Shown: piece by piece, positions 17,901 to 29,005 of the stretch
Position numbering within the stretch: position 1 is the first letter of the stretch
Layout: the number at the start of each line of letters is the position of its first letter
NCBI RefSeq assembly: GCF_012767755.2
Contig: NZ_AP023189.1
Span: forward strand, 6,326,001-6,390,000
Direction of reading: 5' to 3'
Length of the DNA stretch: 64,000 nt
DNA from: Pseudomonas tohonis
GTDB lineage: Bacteria > Pseudomonadota > Gammaproteobacteria > Pseudomonadales > Pseudomonadaceae
The notes under the pieces: generated by a model
What the model was told of the DNA's origin: nothing
Database searches by the model: none
Seen by the model: the letters and a program-made list of their open reading frames with translations, nothing else
Translations under genes and position numbers: made by a program

Positions 17901-18219
17901 GGCAGATTCACTGAACAGGGGCCGTGGACACGGCCGATACCCAAGATGCCCCGCTGCACCACCCCGGCCCGGCCGAAACGGAAATACTCGCCAGGCCGCA
18001 GGGTCTATCGCCCTGCAGTCAGTGGAAGCGCAGCGGATTTGCCGCGCATTCTGCGGGCAGAAGCCCGATTAGGGTAGAGCGACCGGTCAGCGCACCCCGC
18101 CGATGTCGCCATTCCGGCTGTTCGGGGTCGATCTGGTGAAAAACCCGGCCCGCGAACCGCTCATGGGAATGAACCGTAGCCCGGGCTCCAGCCCGGGAGC
18201 GGTCTTGCCGACGCCGCGA
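17901..18219. other. 319-bp gap between sstT and the thioesterase gene
   Basis: Contains the presumed sstT promoter and leader on the minus strand, including the inverted repeat at 17920-17935, and the downstream end of the thioesterase gene. A CCCGGGCT-type palindrome at 18180-18197 lies close to that gene's stop. No gene is supported in between. Confidence 0.5.
18180..18197. repeat. CCCGGGCT palindrome (copy 1)
   Basis: Perfect arms cccgggct and agcccggg separated by 2 bases, 23 bases after the thioesterase stop on the minus strand. A near-identical palindrome stands at 24829-24846 between convergent genes. Both positions, just past gene ends, suggest a transcription-ending or repetitive palindromic element. 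Confidence 0.6.
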
Positions 18220-18657
18220 TCAATCCGCGACGACGAGTTCCGCCAGGGCCGCGCGCAGGCGTTCGGGGATCGGCACCGGGCGGTTGCTGGTGCGGTCGAC
18301 GAAGACGTGGACGAAGCGGCCGGCGGCGCAGGCTTCGTCTTCGCCGGCCTTGAAGATGGCCAGTTCGTACTGCACCGAGCTGTTGCCCAGCTTGCCGACG
18401 CGCAGGCCCACCTCGATGCGATCGGGGAAGGCGATGGAGGCGAAGTAGTCGCAGGAGGAGCTGACCACGAAGCCGACGACCTCGCCGTCGTGGATGTCCA
18501 GGCCGCCCACTTCGATCAGGTAGGTGTTCACCGCGCTGTCGAAGAAGCCGTAGTAGACGACGTTGTTCACGTGGCCGTAGACGTCGTTGTCGTGCCAGCG
18601 GGTGGTGATCGGCTGGAAGTGGCGGTAGTCGCTGCGCAGGTGCTGGGGTTGGCTCAT
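18220..18657 (-). CDS. Acyl-CoA thioesterase, 4HBT hotdog family
   Basis: 145 residues with a single hotdog fold. The motif '[21 protein letters not shown]' (from residue 20, abbreviated here) carries the probable catalytic Asp25, three residues before the Gly-His pair as in 4-hydroxybenzoyl-CoA-type thioesterases. It would hydrolyse an acyl-CoA. It is the last gene of a minus-strand set with an Fe-alcohol dehydrogenase 23 bp upstream and acyl-CoA/3-hydroxyacyl-CoA dehydrogenases further upstream, suggesting release of a free acid from the pathway product. The exact acyl chain is not evident. Confidence 0.82.
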   Translation of the reverse strand: MSQPQHLRSDYRHFQPITTRWHDNDVYGHVNNVVYYGFFDSAVNTYLIEVGGLDIHDGEVVGFVVSSSCDYFASIAFPDRIEVGLRVGKLGNSSVQYELAIFKAGEDEACAAGRFVHVFVDRTSNRPVPIPERLRAALAELVVAD

Positions 18658-18680
18658 GGGGTTCCCTGGTTCGGATGGGC

Positions 18681-19844
18681 TCAGTACGCCGCTTGGTAGA
18701 TCGCCAGCGCATCGCGTTCGCTGACTTCGCGCGGATTATTCACCAGCAGGCGCTGTTGCAACATGGCGTCCTTCGCCAGCTGCGGCAACATCGCCTCGGC
18801 GACGCCGGCATCGCGCAGGCGCGTGGGCAGGCCGCTGCGCTCGCTGAAGTCGGCCAGCTCGAAGATCAGTTGCTCGGTGAGGTGCAGGTCGTGGCCCGGC
18901 TGCAGCTTGCGGCCCAGCACCAGCGGCGCCAGTTCGGCGTAGAGCGGCGCGGCGACCTCGGCGTTGAAGCCCAGTACATGGGGCAGCACCAGCGCGTTGG
19001 AGAGGCCGTGGGGGATGTGGTAGTGCCCGCCCAGCGGGTAGGCCAGGGCGTGCACCGCCGCCACCGGGGCGTTGGCGAAGGCCTGGCCGGCGAGGCAGGC
19101 GCCCAGCAGCATGGCCTGGCGCGCCTCGCGGTTGCGACCGTTGTGCACCGCCTCGTCGAGGTTGGCGCAGAGCAGGCGCAGCGCCTCGCGGCCGAGCAGG
19201 TCGGACAGGGGGTTCTTCTTGTGCCGGCTGGTGTAGGACTCGATGGCATGGACCATGGCGTCGATGCCGGTGGCGGCGGTCACCGCGGGGGGCAGGCCGA
19301 GGGTGAGGTCGGCGTCGAGTACCGCCAGGTCCGGCAGCAGCAGCGGGGAGACCACGCCCATCTTGGTGGTTTCGCCGGTGGTGATGATGGCGATCTGGGT
19401 GACTTCCGAGCCGGTGCCGGCGGTGGTCGGCACCTGGATCAGCGGCAGGCGTCGGCCCCGGGCATTGCCGACACCGTAGATGTCCTTGAGCCCCTGCCTG
19501 CACTCGGGATGGGCCAGCAGCGCCACCAGCTTGGCCACGTCCATGGAGCTGCCGCCGCCGAAGCCGATCACCAGCTCGGCGCACAAGGCCTTCGCCTGTT
19601 CCACCGCCTGCAGCACCACCGCTTCCGGCGGGTCGGCCTGCACCTGGTCGAAGATCTCCACCGCCACGCCGGCGGCGGCGAAGCCCGGAAGGATCGGGTC
19701 GAGCATGTTCAGGCGGGTGATGCCCGGGTCGGTGACGATCAGCACGCGGTGGGCATCGCGCTCGCGGCACAGCTCGGCCAGGCGGAGGGCCGAGCCGGAT
19801 TCGCAGAGGATCTGCGCGGTGGTGGCAAAGCTGAAGGGCTGCAT
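18681..19844 (-). CDS. Iron-containing alcohol dehydrogenase
   Basis: 387-residue member of the group III alcohol dehydrogenases, oxidising an alcohol with NAD(P)+. The NAD-binding 'GFGGGSSMD' lies at residues 94-102. Predicted metal ligands are Asp195 and His199 ('[12 protein letters not shown]'), His265 ('[10 protein letters not shown]') and His279 ('IPHGLSNA'), all present. It sits between a thioesterase gene and an acyl-CoA dehydrogenase gene on the same strand (115 bp from the latter). The substrate is unknown; with these neighbours it may act on an alcohol or hydroxy-acid met during breakdown of a branched or functionalised chain. Confidence 0.9.
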   Translation of the reverse strand: MQPFSFATTAQILCESGSALRLAELCRERDAHRVLIVTDPGITRLNMLDPILPGFAAAGVAVEIFDQVQADPPEAVVLQAVEQAKALCAELVIGFGGGSSMDVAKLVALLAHPECRQGLKDIYGVGNARGRRLPLIQVPTTAGTGSEVTQIAIITTGETTKMGVVSPLLLPDLAVLDADLTLGLPPAVTAATGIDAMVHAIESYTSRHKKNPLSDLLGREALRLLCANLDEAVHNGRNREARQAMLLGACLAGQAFANAPVAAVHALAYPLGGHYHIPHGLSNALVLPHVLGFNAEVAAPLYAELAPLVLGRKLQPGHDLHLTEQLIFELADFSERSGLPTRLRDAGVAEAMLPQLAKDAMLQQRLLVNNPREVSERDALAIYQAAY

Positions 19845-19959
19845 GGGGTGGCCTCTTGTTGTGGTGCGGCGTGATCCGTTGAGTGAAGCCTCTTTGCTGG
19901 GGCCCTGCGCTCGCGAGGTGGCAGGAAGGCTCCCGTCACCTCGCGAACGCGGGGTCCAC

Positions 19960-21750
19960 TCAGAACGCGAAGTGCGCCTCCGGCAGGGCCATCAGGCAAT
20001 CCGCGCCGCCGAGCAGCGACTCGCGGTGGCCGCTGGCGCGGGGCAGCAGGCGGCGCACGTAGAAGCGCGCGCTGTGCAGCTTGGCCTGGTAGAAATCCGC
20101 CTCGCCGGTGCCGCCATCCAAGGCGTCCTGGGCGCGGGCGGCGGCCTGCAGCCAGAGCCCGGCCAACAACACATAGGACGAGTACTGGAGGAAGTCCACC
20201 GAGCAGGCGCCGATTTCCTGGGGGTCGTGGCGCGCGCGGTCGAGCACGGTGGCGGTGAGGTCGCGCCATTCCTTGAGGCGCGCCAGCACGGCACCGGCCA
20301 GTTCCGCCAGCTCGCTGCGGCCGGCCTGGGCTTCGGCCATGGCGGCCAGTTCATCCTGCAGCGCATGGAGTTCCGCGCCGCCGTCGCCCATCAGCTTGCG
20401 GCGGATCAGGTCCAGCGCCTGGATGCCGTTGGTGCCTTCGTAGATCTGCGTGATGCGGCTGTCGCGCATCAGTTGTTCCATGCCCCATTCGCGGATGTAG
20501 CCATGCCCGCCGTACACCTGCACGCCGAGGCTGGCCACTTCCTGGCCCATGTCGGTGAAGAAGGATTTGACGATGGGGATCAACAGCGCCGCGCGCTTGC
20601 CGGCAGCCTTGCGCGCGGCCGCGTCGGGGTGGCCGTGCTCCAGGTCCAGCTGGCGCCCGCAGTAGGCGGCGAGCATGCGGCTGCCTTCCACCAGGGTCTT
20701 CTGGGTCAGCAGCATGCGCCTCACGTCGGGGTGATGGATGATCGGGTCGGCGGCCTTGTCGGGTTCGGCGGCCCCGGTCAGCGCGCGGGATTGCAGGCGC
20801 TCGCGGGCATAGGAAAGCGCCCCCTGGAAGGCGCGCTCGGCGATGCCCAGGCCTTGCAGGCCGACCTGGAAGCGCGCGTCGTTCATCATGGTGAACATGC
20901 AGGCCAGGCCCTGGTTGGCCTCGCCGATCAGCCAGCCGGTGGCCCCGTCGAAGTTCATCACGCAGGTGGCCGCGCCCTTGATGCCCATCTTGTGCTCGAT
21001 GGCGCCGCAGGACAGCGCGTTGCGCGCACCCGGCGTGCCATCGGCGTTGGCGATGAACTTGGGCACCAGGAACAGCGAGATGCCCTTCACCCCGGCCGGG
21101 GCATCGGGCAGGCGCGCCAGGACCAGGTGGACGATGTTGTCCGAGAAGTCCTGCTCGCCACCGCTGATGAAGATCTTGCTGCCGCTGACCTTGTAGCTGC
21201 CGTCCGCCTGGGGCTCGGCGCGGCTGCGCAGCAGCGCCAGGTCGGTGCCGGCCTGGGGCTCGGTGAGGCACATGGTGCCGGTCCAGGTGCCGCCGACCAT
21301 CTTGTCCAGATAGGCCTGCTTGAGCGCCTCGCTGCCGTGCTTGTAGAGCGCCAGCACGGCGCCTTCGGTGAGGCCGGAATAGACGCGGAAGGACAGGCTG
21401 GCGGCCATCAGCATCTCGTGGAAGCTGGCGGCGACCATCTGCGGGAAGCCCTGGCCGCCATGCTCCACCGGGCCGGTCATGCTGGCCCAGCCGTTGTCGC
21501 AGTACTGCTTGTAGGCCTGGCGGAAGCCCGTGGGGGTGGTCACGGCGCCGCCTTCGAGGGTCACGCCCTCTTCGTCGCTGGTGCGGTTCAGCGGGGCGAT
21601 GACCTCGCCGGCGTAGCGCGCGCCTTCTTCCAGCACGCCGTCGATCAGCTCGCGGTCCAGGCCATTGCCCAGCAGTTCGCAATGGCCGGCGACGTCGAAG
21701 ACTTCATGGAGTACGAAACGCATGTCGCGCAGGGGGGCGGTGTAGCTCAT
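19960..21750 (-). CDS. Acyl-CoA dehydrogenase (long, DmdC-like)
   Basis: 596-residue FAD enzyme that introduces the alpha-beta double bond into an acyl-CoA. The length and the N-terminal extension ('MSYTAPLRDMRFVLHEVFDV') place it among the large acyl-CoA dehydrogenases related to DmdC, the 3-methylmercaptopropionyl-CoA dehydrogenase. Central motifs are 'CLTEPQAGTDLALL' and 'GSKIFISGGEQDFSDNI'. The C-terminal 'YEGTNGIQALDLI' contains the probable catalytic base Glu438. It starts 1 bp after the 3-hydroxyacyl-CoA dehydrogenase gene ends, so they are surely one operon. The true substrate cannot be decided from sequence alone. Confidence 0.88.
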   Translation of the reverse strand: MSYTAPLRDMRFVLHEVFDVAGHCELLGNGLDRELIDGVLEEGARYAGEVIAPLNRTSDEEGVTLEGGAVTTPTGFRQAYKQYCDNGWASMTGPVEHGGQGFPQMVAASFHEMLMAASLSFRVYSGLTEGAVLALYKHGSEALKQAYLDKMVGGTWTGTMCLTEPQAGTDLALLRSRAEPQADGSYKVSGSKIFISGGEQDFSDNIVHLVLARLPDAPAGVKGISLFLVPKFIANADGTPGARNALSCGAIEHKMGIKGAATCVMNFDGATGWLIGEANQGLACMFTMMNDARFQVGLQGLGIAERAFQGALSYARERLQSRALTGAAEPDKAADPIIHHPDVRRMLLTQKTLVEGSRMLAAYCGRQLDLEHGHPDAAARKAAGKRAALLIPIVKSFFTDMGQEVASLGVQVYGGHGYIREWGMEQLMRDSRITQIYEGTNGIQALDLIRRKLMGDGGAELHALQDELAAMAEAQAGRSELAELAGAVLARLKEWRDLTATVLDRARHDPQEIGACSVDFLQYSSYVLLAGLWLQAAARAQDALDGGTGEADFYQAKLHSARFYVRRLLPRASGHRESLLGGADCLMALPEAHFAF

Positions 21751-21751
21751 C

Positions 21752-22990
21752 TCAGGCTTCCTCTTGGAAATCGGCGAAGCGGCGGCCTTCGGCGGCCAGG
21801 CGCTGGATCAGGGCAGCGGGCTGCCAGTGCAGGCCGTGGCGGCCGGCGAGGTATTCCAGGCGCTCGCGGATGACCTCCAGGCCCTGGCCATCGGCCCAGC
21901 TCATGGGGCCGCCCTTGTCGGCGGGGAAGCCGTAGCCGTTGAGGTAGACGGTGTCGATGTCGGCACTGGAGGCGGCGATGCCTTCTTCGAGGATCTTCGC
22001 GCCTTCGTTGACCAGCGCCAGCAGGCAGCGCTCGAGGATCTCCTCCTGGCCGATGCCGCGACGCTCGAAGCCGAGCTGCTCGGACACCTGGAGCACCAGG
22101 GCATCCACTTCCGGGTCGTGCTCGGCCTGGCGGCTGCCCTCGGCGTAGCGGTAGTAGCCCATGCGCGACTTCTGGCCGAAGCGGCCGAGGGCGCAGAGGC
22201 GGTTGTCCACCTGCACCGCCGGGTCGTCCTGGCCCTTGCCGGACAGCTCGCGGGCACGCCATTCGAGGTCGATGCCGACCACGTCGTACATGCGGAACGG
22301 GCCCATGGCGAAGCCGAAGCCTTGCAGGGCGGCGTCGACCTGATGCGGATAGGCGCCTTCGAGCAGCATCATCCGCGCCTCGCGTACATAGGTATGGAGC
22401 ATGCGGTTGCCGATGAAGCCGTCGCAGTTGCCGGCGATGACGCTGACCTTGCCCATGCGCTTGCCCAGCTCCAGGGCCGCGTCCAGCACCGGCCTGGCGG
22501 TCCTGGCGCCACGCACGATCTCCAGCAGCTTCATGATGTGCGCCGGGCTGAAGAAGTGCAGGCCGAGGACCTGCTCGGGGCGCCCGGTGACGGCGGCGAT
22601 GGCGTCGATGTCCAGCGCCGAGGTGTTGCTGGCGAGGATGGCCGAGGGCTTAAGCCGGGCGTCCAGCTCACGGAAGATCTGCTGCTTAAGCTCGAGGTTC
22701 TCGTACACCGCCTCGATCACCAGGTCGACGTCGGCCAGGGCGTCATAGTCGCTCACCTGCGTGATGCAGGCGCGACGCGCGGCCGCCTGGGCCTCGTCGA
22801 TGCGTCCCTGGCGCACGTTGTGGGCATAGGTGTCGGCGACCACGCCCAGGGCCTGCACCAGCATCTGCGGGTTGTTGTCCAGCCACAGCACCTGCACGCC
22901 GGCATTGGCCAGGCTCATGACGATGCCTCGGCCCATGGTGCCGGCGCCGATCACGGCGGCTTGTCGAATGTCGTGGGGGCTCTGGGTCAT
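21752..22990 (-). CDS. 3-hydroxyacyl-CoA dehydrogenase, stand-alone
   Basis: 412 residues; oxidises 3-hydroxyacyl-CoA to 3-ketoacyl-CoA with NAD+. The Rossmann 'GAGTMG' is at residues 15-20. The conserved 'SNTSAL' and 'GLHFFSPAHIMKLLEIV' segment with the catalytic His follows, then two C-terminal 3HCDH domains, the second around 'CLLALVNEGAKILEEGIA'. It resembles the C-terminal half of FadB but has no enoyl-CoA hydratase domain, and no hydratase or thiolase gene is adjacent. First gene of the operon, divergent from a LysR gene across 126 bp. Confidence 0.9.
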   Translation of the reverse strand: MTQSPHDIRQAAVIGAGTMGRGIVMSLANAGVQVLWLDNNPQMLVQALGVVADTYAHNVRQGRIDEAQAAARRACITQVSDYDALADVDLVIEAVYENLELKQQIFRELDARLKPSAILASNTSALDIDAIAAVTGRPEQVLGLHFFSPAHIMKLLEIVRGARTARPVLDAALELGKRMGKVSVIAGNCDGFIGNRMLHTYVREARMMLLEGAYPHQVDAALQGFGFAMGPFRMYDVVGIDLEWRARELSGKGQDDPAVQVDNRLCALGRFGQKSRMGYYRYAEGSRQAEHDPEVDALVLQVSEQLGFERRGIGQEEILERCLLALVNEGAKILEEGIAASSADIDTVYLNGYGFPADKGGPMSWADGQGLEVIRERLEYLAGRHGLHWQPAALIQRLAAEGRRFADFQEEA

Positions 22991-23116
22991 CGGATCGTCC
23001 TCTTGTTGTTCTGCGGTGGCTCGGGCCTGCGCGCGGGGATACGAAAATCGCCAGACACCTTAAGGAAGCCGGTACTATTTTTGAAATTTAGTCTTGTGAT
23101 AGGTCGTATTCCCACG
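22991..23116. promoter_or_regulatory. Divergent promoter region, beta-oxidation-type operon / lysR
   Basis: The 126-bp gap separates the start of the minus-strand operon from the plus-strand LysR gene. The half nearest lysR is AT-rich (ggtactatttttgaaatttagtcttgtgatag, 23071-23102, interrupted here only for description) in a GC-rich background, as expected for overlapping promoters and a LysR binding site. I did not find one unambiguous T-N11-A operator. Confidence 0.5.
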
Positions 23117-24019
23117 GTGAATATCTCCACGTTCGATCTCAACCTGTTGCGTGTGCTCGACGCCCTGCTGCGCGAGCGCAATGTCTCCCGTGCCGCCGAG
23201 CGCCTGTCCCTCAGCCAGCCGGCGGTGAGCAACGCGCTCAACCGCCTGCGCGAGCTGCTCGGCGACCCGCTGCTGGTGCGCGTGGGCCGCAGCATGCAGC
23301 CGACGCCCCGGGCGCTGGCGCTGGAGGGCCCGATCCGTACCGCCCTGGCGCAGATCGAGCAGAGCCTCGTCGCCGGCGAGGCCTTCGACCCGGCACGCAG
23401 CCGCCAGCGTTTCAGCATCGCCGTGACCGACTACGTGGAGCTGATCTGCATGACCCGCCTGCTGGAGCGCCTCGCGGTGCTGGCGCCCGGCGTGCAGATC
23501 GCCATCAGCCACCTCAGCCCCAGCCTGCCCGCCGAGGCGCTGGACAAGGGCGAGCTGGACCTGGTGCTGGGGCGCTTCCAGGGCATTCCACCGCGCTTCG
23601 CCAGCCGCCGCTGGATGAGCGAGACCCTGCGCCTGACCGCGCGCTGCGACCACCCGCTGCTGCAAGGCCAGCCGGACCTGGAGGGCTTCCTCAGGCTACG
23701 CCACCTCTGGGTGCATGGCGGCCAGACCAAAGGCATGGTCGACCTGTGGCTCGCCGAGCGTGGCCTGAGCCGGCAGATCCTCTACACCACGCCCAACTAC
23801 CTGCAGGCGGCCCACATCGTCGCCGGCAGCGACCTGGTGGCCGTGCTGCCCACGCAACTGGCCCACTACTTCGCCCGCCTGCTGCCGCTGGAGCTGCACG
23901 AGCTGCCCTTCGCCGTGGGGCCCTTCCACCTGGATGTGGTAAGCGTGCAGGCACGTGAACGGGACGCGGCGCTGCAGTGGCTGCTCGGGCAGATTCTCGA
24001 ATTGGGCGAGCCCGGCTGA
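23117..24019 (+). CDS. LysR-family regulator divergent from the acyl-CoA operon
   Basis: 300 residues from the GTG at 23117 ('NISTFDLNLLRVLDALLRE'), the usual start form for the NodD/NahR-like branch; an in-frame GTG at 23096 is an alternative. The helix-turn-helix is 'NVSRAAERLSLSQPAVSNAL' at about residues 21-40, followed by an effector domain ('RQRFSIAVTDYVELICMTRL'). LysR proteins usually control the divergent operon, so I infer regulation of the 3-hydroxyacyl-CoA dehydrogenase / acyl-CoA dehydrogenase / alcohol dehydrogenase / thioesterase genes with a pathway intermediate as inducer. Confidence 0.87.
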   Translation: MNISTFDLNLLRVLDALLRERNVSRAAERLSLSQPAVSNALNRLRELLGDPLLVRVGRSMQPTPRALALEGPIRTALAQIEQSLVAGEAFDPARSRQRFSIAVTDYVELICMTRLLERLAVLAPGVQIAISHLSPSLPAEALDKGELDLVLGRFQGIPPRFASRRWMSETLRLTARCDHPLLQGQPDLEGFLRLRHLWVHGGQTKGMVDLWLAERGLSRQILYTTPNYLQAAHIVAGSDLVAVLPTQLAHYFARLLPLELHELPFAVGPFHLDVVSVQARERDAALQWLLGQILELGEPG

Positions 24020-24022
24020 GCG

Positions 24023-24041
24023 TCGACCGACGAACGGTCGA
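24023..24041 (+). terminator. Stem-loop after the LysR gene
   Basis: A 7-bp stem (tcgaccg / cggtcga) with a 5-base loop begins 4 bases after the stop codon. No T-run follows. The remaining gap up to 24285 contains no supported gene; a promoter for the next gene is expected in its AT-richer end. Confidence 0.4.
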
Positions 24042-24285
24042 AGAGGCGTTTCCTGCACGTGCGTACCCAGCTGCCGGCGGCCGCCTCCGGCACGGATCGC
24101 TCGCAACGCCCATGGCTCGGGCGATGCAAGCGCGACGGGAGCCCGCACAGCGAAGCGGCGGGACAGAAGGAGATGGAAAAAGTGCTAGACGATCGAGTCA
24201 CGAGCCTTATGCGCGATCGACCTAAAAGAGGGCTTCTCCTGCCCTTAGACTGAAGCTCCCAGGCCGAAAAACCAGGGAGAACCCA

Positions 24286-24801
24286 ATGGCTATCGCAATC
24301 ACACCGACAGGACCGACCCTGTTCACCAACACCCCGCTGCCGCGGACCAATGACCCGCTGGCGATTACCGCCCAGCCCGGGGTCACCACCCAGAACGCCA
24401 TCTACACCCGGAACGAGCGGGCACGTATCGCCCGGGAGGAAGCCCAGCAGCAGTTCGAGGAGAACCAGCAGCTGGCCCGGGAACGGGCACAGGCGCTGCG
24501 GGAGGAACAGGCCCAGCAGATCCGCGAGAACGCTGCCGAGACCGCCCGGCTGCAGCAGCAACAGCTCCAGCAGCAGCGGATCGCCGACTACATCGAAGCC
24601 CAGCAGACCGATGACCTGAACCCCGACAACCCGCTTTCCGGGGACTTCATCGCCCGTCAGCGTCTGCAGCTGGATGGCAATCAGCAGGCCTTCACCCAGC
24701 CCGACCTGGGCCTGGTGACGCCGCGACTGGCCAACCAGGCCATCTCCACCTACCAGGCCGTGCAGCAGCCCAGCTTCAGTGACCGGGCCCTGGTGGCCTA
24801 A
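24286..24801 (+). CDS. Hypothetical Gln-rich coiled-coil protein
   Basis: 171 residues, not assigned to any family I know. The first 45 residues are Thr/Pro-rich with no signal peptide. The middle (about 46-105) is a long uninterrupted helix rich in Gln, Glu, Arg and Ala ('RIAREEAQQQFEENQQLARE' onward), with heptad-like spacing that predicts a coiled coil. The C-terminal third is polar and ends 'SFSDRALVA'. A clear aggga motif precedes the ATG, and the codon use matches neighbours, so I consider it a real gene. It is monocistronic and convergent with recQ. It may be a structural or scaffolding protein; function unknown. Confidence 0.7.
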   Translation: MAIAITPTGPTLFTNTPLPRTNDPLAITAQPGVTTQNAIYTRNERARIAREEAQQQFEENQQLARERAQALREEQAQQIRENAAETARLQQQQLQQQRIADYIEAQQTDDLNPDNPLSGDFIARQRLQLDGNQQAFTQPDLGLVTPRLANQAISTYQAVQQPSFSDRALVA

Positions 24802-24828
24802 CGAGGCTGCAAGAAGGGCAGGGTGAAT

Positions 24829-24846
24829 CCCGGGCTGAAGCCCGGG
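24829..24846. repeat. CCCGGGCT palindrome (copy 2)
   Basis: Arms cccgggct and agcccggg with 2 bases between, lying exactly between the convergent ends of the coiled-coil gene and recQ and abutting the recQ stop. It shares its core with the copy at 18180-18197. It could serve as a bidirectional stem-loop for both genes. Confidence 0.6.
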
Positions 24847-26787
<1,941 letters not shown>

Positions 26788-26878
26788 GGCTTCACTCCGT
26801 CGAAAGGGGCCGTCGATCATGGCCCGAAGCGCAACGCAACAGCGCCGCGACAGGGCAAGGCGCCGCCCTGTATGTCCC

Positions 26879-26909
26879 TAGGATGGCGTAGAGCGCAGCG
26901 AAACCCATC
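26879..26909 (-). repeat. Dispersed intergenic repeat (copy 2)
   Basis: Inverted copy of the sequence at 6054-6085, about 30 of 31 bases the same. It lies upstream of recQ and downstream of pckA. Confidence 0.7.
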
Positions 26910-26976
26910 ATGATCCGTTCCCAGCATCAGCGCCCGGCTCAGGCACCGCGAACGCGGGCGTTGCACGGCGAGCAAT

Positions 26977-27004
26977 GAAAAAGCCGCCCGGAGGCGGCTT
27001 CTTC
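26977..27004 (-). terminator. Rho-independent terminator of pckA
   Basis: An 8-bp stem (aagccgcc / ggcggctt) with a 4-base loop. On the minus strand it is followed by a T-run (TTTTTC) and stands just after the pckA stop, so it is a canonical intrinsic terminator. Confidence 0.9.
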
Positions 27005-27018
27005 TACAACGGGCTCGC

Positions 27019-28563
27019 TTACAGCTGCGGGCCGGCGTTGCGGATGGCGTCGGAGACGTCGAACTTCTTGAAGTTCTCGATGAACTTCTCGGCCAGGCCC
27101 TTGGCGGCTTCGTCGTAGGCAGCCTTGTCAGCCCAGGTGTTGCGCGGGTTGAGCAGGTTGGTCTCGACGCCCGGAACGGCCTTCGGCACGTCCAGGTTGA
27201 TCAGCGGCAGGTGCTCGGTCTCGGCACCGATCAGAGCGCCGCTCTGGATGGCCGCGATCACGCCACGGGTGGTGGGGATGTTGAAGCGCTTGCCGACGCC
27301 GTAGCCACCACCGGTCCAGCCGGTGTTGACCAGGTACACCTTGGAGCCGAAGCCCTTGATGCGCTTGATCAGCAGCTCGGCGTACTCGCCGGCCGGGCGC
27401 GGGAAGAAGGGCGCGCCGAAGCAGGTGGAGAAGGTCGACTTGATGCCGCCGCCGGAACCCATCTCGGTGGAACCCACCAGGGCGGTGTAGCCGGACAGGA
27501 AGTGGTAGGCAGCCTGCTCGTTGTTGAGGATCGACACGGGCGGCAGCACGCCGGTCAGGTCGCAGGTCAGGAAGATCACGGCGTTCGGCTCGCCGGCACG
27601 GTTGGCCTCGACGCGCTTCTCGACCAGCTCCAGCGGGTAGGCCGCACGGGAGTTCTGGGTCAGGCTGTCGTCGCTGTAGTCGGGCAGGCGGGTTTCCGGA
27701 TTCAGCACGACGTTTTCCAGCACGGCGCCGAACTGGATGGCTTTCCAGATCACCGGCTCGTTCTTCTCGGACAGGTCGATGCACTTGGCGTAGCAGCCGC
27801 CTTCGATGTTGAACACGGTGCCCACGCCCCAGCCGTGCTCGTCGTCACCGATCAGGTAACGGCTTTCGTCGGCGGACAGGGTGGTCTTGCCGGTGCCGGA
27901 CAGGCCGAAGAACAGGGTGGTGTCGCCGTCTTCGCCGACGTTGGCGGCGCAGTGCATCGGCAGCACGTCTTTTTCCGGCAGCAGGAAGTTCTGCACGGAG
28001 AACATGGCCTTCTTCATTTCACCGGCGTAGCGCATGCCGGCGATCAGCACTTTCTTGGCGGCGAAGTTGAGGATCACGCAGCCATCGGAGTTGGTGCCGT
28101 CACGCTCCGGCTCGCAGACGAAGTTCGGGGCGTTGATGATCTGCCATTCCTGGCGGGCCTGCGGGTTGTACTGCTCCGGGTTGATGAACAGGCAGCGGCC
28201 GAACAGGTTGTGCCAGGCGGTCTCGGTGGTCATCTTGACCGCCAGGTAATGCTCGGGGTCGGAGCCGACGTGCACGTGGGAAACGAAACGCTCGCGCTCG
28301 GTCACATAGGCTTCGACGCGATCCCACAGGGCATCGAACTTGTCCGCCGGGAAGGGACGGTTGATGGCGCCCCAGGCGATCTTGGATTCGGTGCTCGGCT
28401 CCTGGACGATGAAGCGGTCGGCCGGAGAACGGCCGGTGCGGTGACCGGTCCTAACTACCAGCGAACCGTTGGCGGCCAGCTCACCCTCGCCACGGCGGAT
28501 GGCCTCTTCGACCAGTTGCGCGGCGCTGATATCGGTGTACACGGCGGTATTGGCTTGCGTCAT
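27019..28563 (-). CDS. pckA: Phosphoenolpyruvate carboxykinase (ATP)
   Basis: 514 residues. Converts oxaloacetate and ATP to phosphoenolpyruvate, CO2 and ADP at the entry to gluconeogenesis. The kinase P-loop 'GLSGTGKTT' is at residues 220-228, with 'DDEHGW' (metal-binding) and the substrate segment '[14 protein letters not shown]' near residue 38. The start is the ATG at 28563 ('[13 protein letters not shown]'), with a ggggaac motif before it; the frame opens a further 13 codons. It is transcribed alone and ends in a clear terminator. Confidence 0.96.
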   Translation of the reverse strand: MTQANTAVYTDISAAQLVEEAIRRGEGELAANGSLVVRTGHRTGRSPADRFIVQEPSTESKIAWGAINRPFPADKFDALWDRVEAYVTERERFVSHVHVGSDPEHYLAVKMTTETAWHNLFGRCLFINPEQYNPQARQEWQIINAPNFVCEPERDGTNSDGCVILNFAAKKVLIAGMRYAGEMKKAMFSVQNFLLPEKDVLPMHCAANVGEDGDTTLFFGLSGTGKTTLSADESRYLIGDDEHGWGVGTVFNIEGGCYAKCIDLSEKNEPVIWKAIQFGAVLENVVLNPETRLPDYSDDSLTQNSRAAYPLELVEKRVEANRAGEPNAVIFLTCDLTGVLPPVSILNNEQAAYHFLSGYTALVGSTEMGSGGGIKSTFSTCFGAPFFPRPAGEYAELLIKRIKGFGSKVYLVNTGWTGGGYGVGKRFNIPTTRGVIAAIQSGALIGAETEHLPLINLDVPKAVPGVETNLLNPRNTWADKAAYDEAAKGLAEKFIENFKKFDVSDAIRNAGPQL

Positions 28564-29005
28564 GTGGTTCCCCGTCGGCGAGAGGCCGAGTCCTCCAATC
28601 AAATATGTAGTGGGTCATGCGACCCGCTACAGCGAAAAAAGTGCGCCGGATTATGCCAGAGGAACTATGGCTTAGGCGAGATGACTGGACGTAAGGCAGA
28701 CGATACGGGGGTTTCAGTCAGACCGGGCACCCGGCCGCGCGACTTTGACGCGCGCTCGACCGGCGAATGGATAGCTGGAAATGACCATTTGCAAACTGCC
28801 GGTCACGAGCGGAACGGCAAGCGCCCAGACGAGGCCGGGCGGGCGCTGGCGGAGATATCCACAGGCCCGCGCCGCGCTACAAAAGGGTAGGAGGCTTAGG
28901 AACTAGAAGCGGCTACAAGCTACAAGCGGCAAGCAAGAGCAAGGACACGCCGCCCTGCACCTCTTGCGGCTTGTAGCTTGCCGCTTGCAGCTGGCTGCCA
29001 AGCCC
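28564..29005. other. 442-bp gap between hslO and pckA
   Basis: No gene supported. The pckA promoter must lie in the 28564-28800 half. The half near hslO carries an imperfect inverted repeat of the CAAGCGGCAAG family (about 28909-28991). Confidence 0.5.
28909..28991. repeat. CAAGCGGCAAG-type inverted repeat (copy 1)
   Basis: Tandem variants of gctacaagc/ggcaagc form a long imperfect hairpin. The best arms are caagcggcaagc (28923-28934) and gcttgccgcttg (28976-28987), a perfect 12-bp match. A related element lies at 61401-61480 inside the ssu gene set. It stands downstream of hslO and upstream of pckA. Confidence 0.7.

Noticed and set aside
21764..23116. Long plus-strand open frame joined to the LysR gene
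   Set aside because: It is antisense to the 3-hydroxyacyl-CoA dehydrogenase gene, and the LysR homology begins only near 23117.
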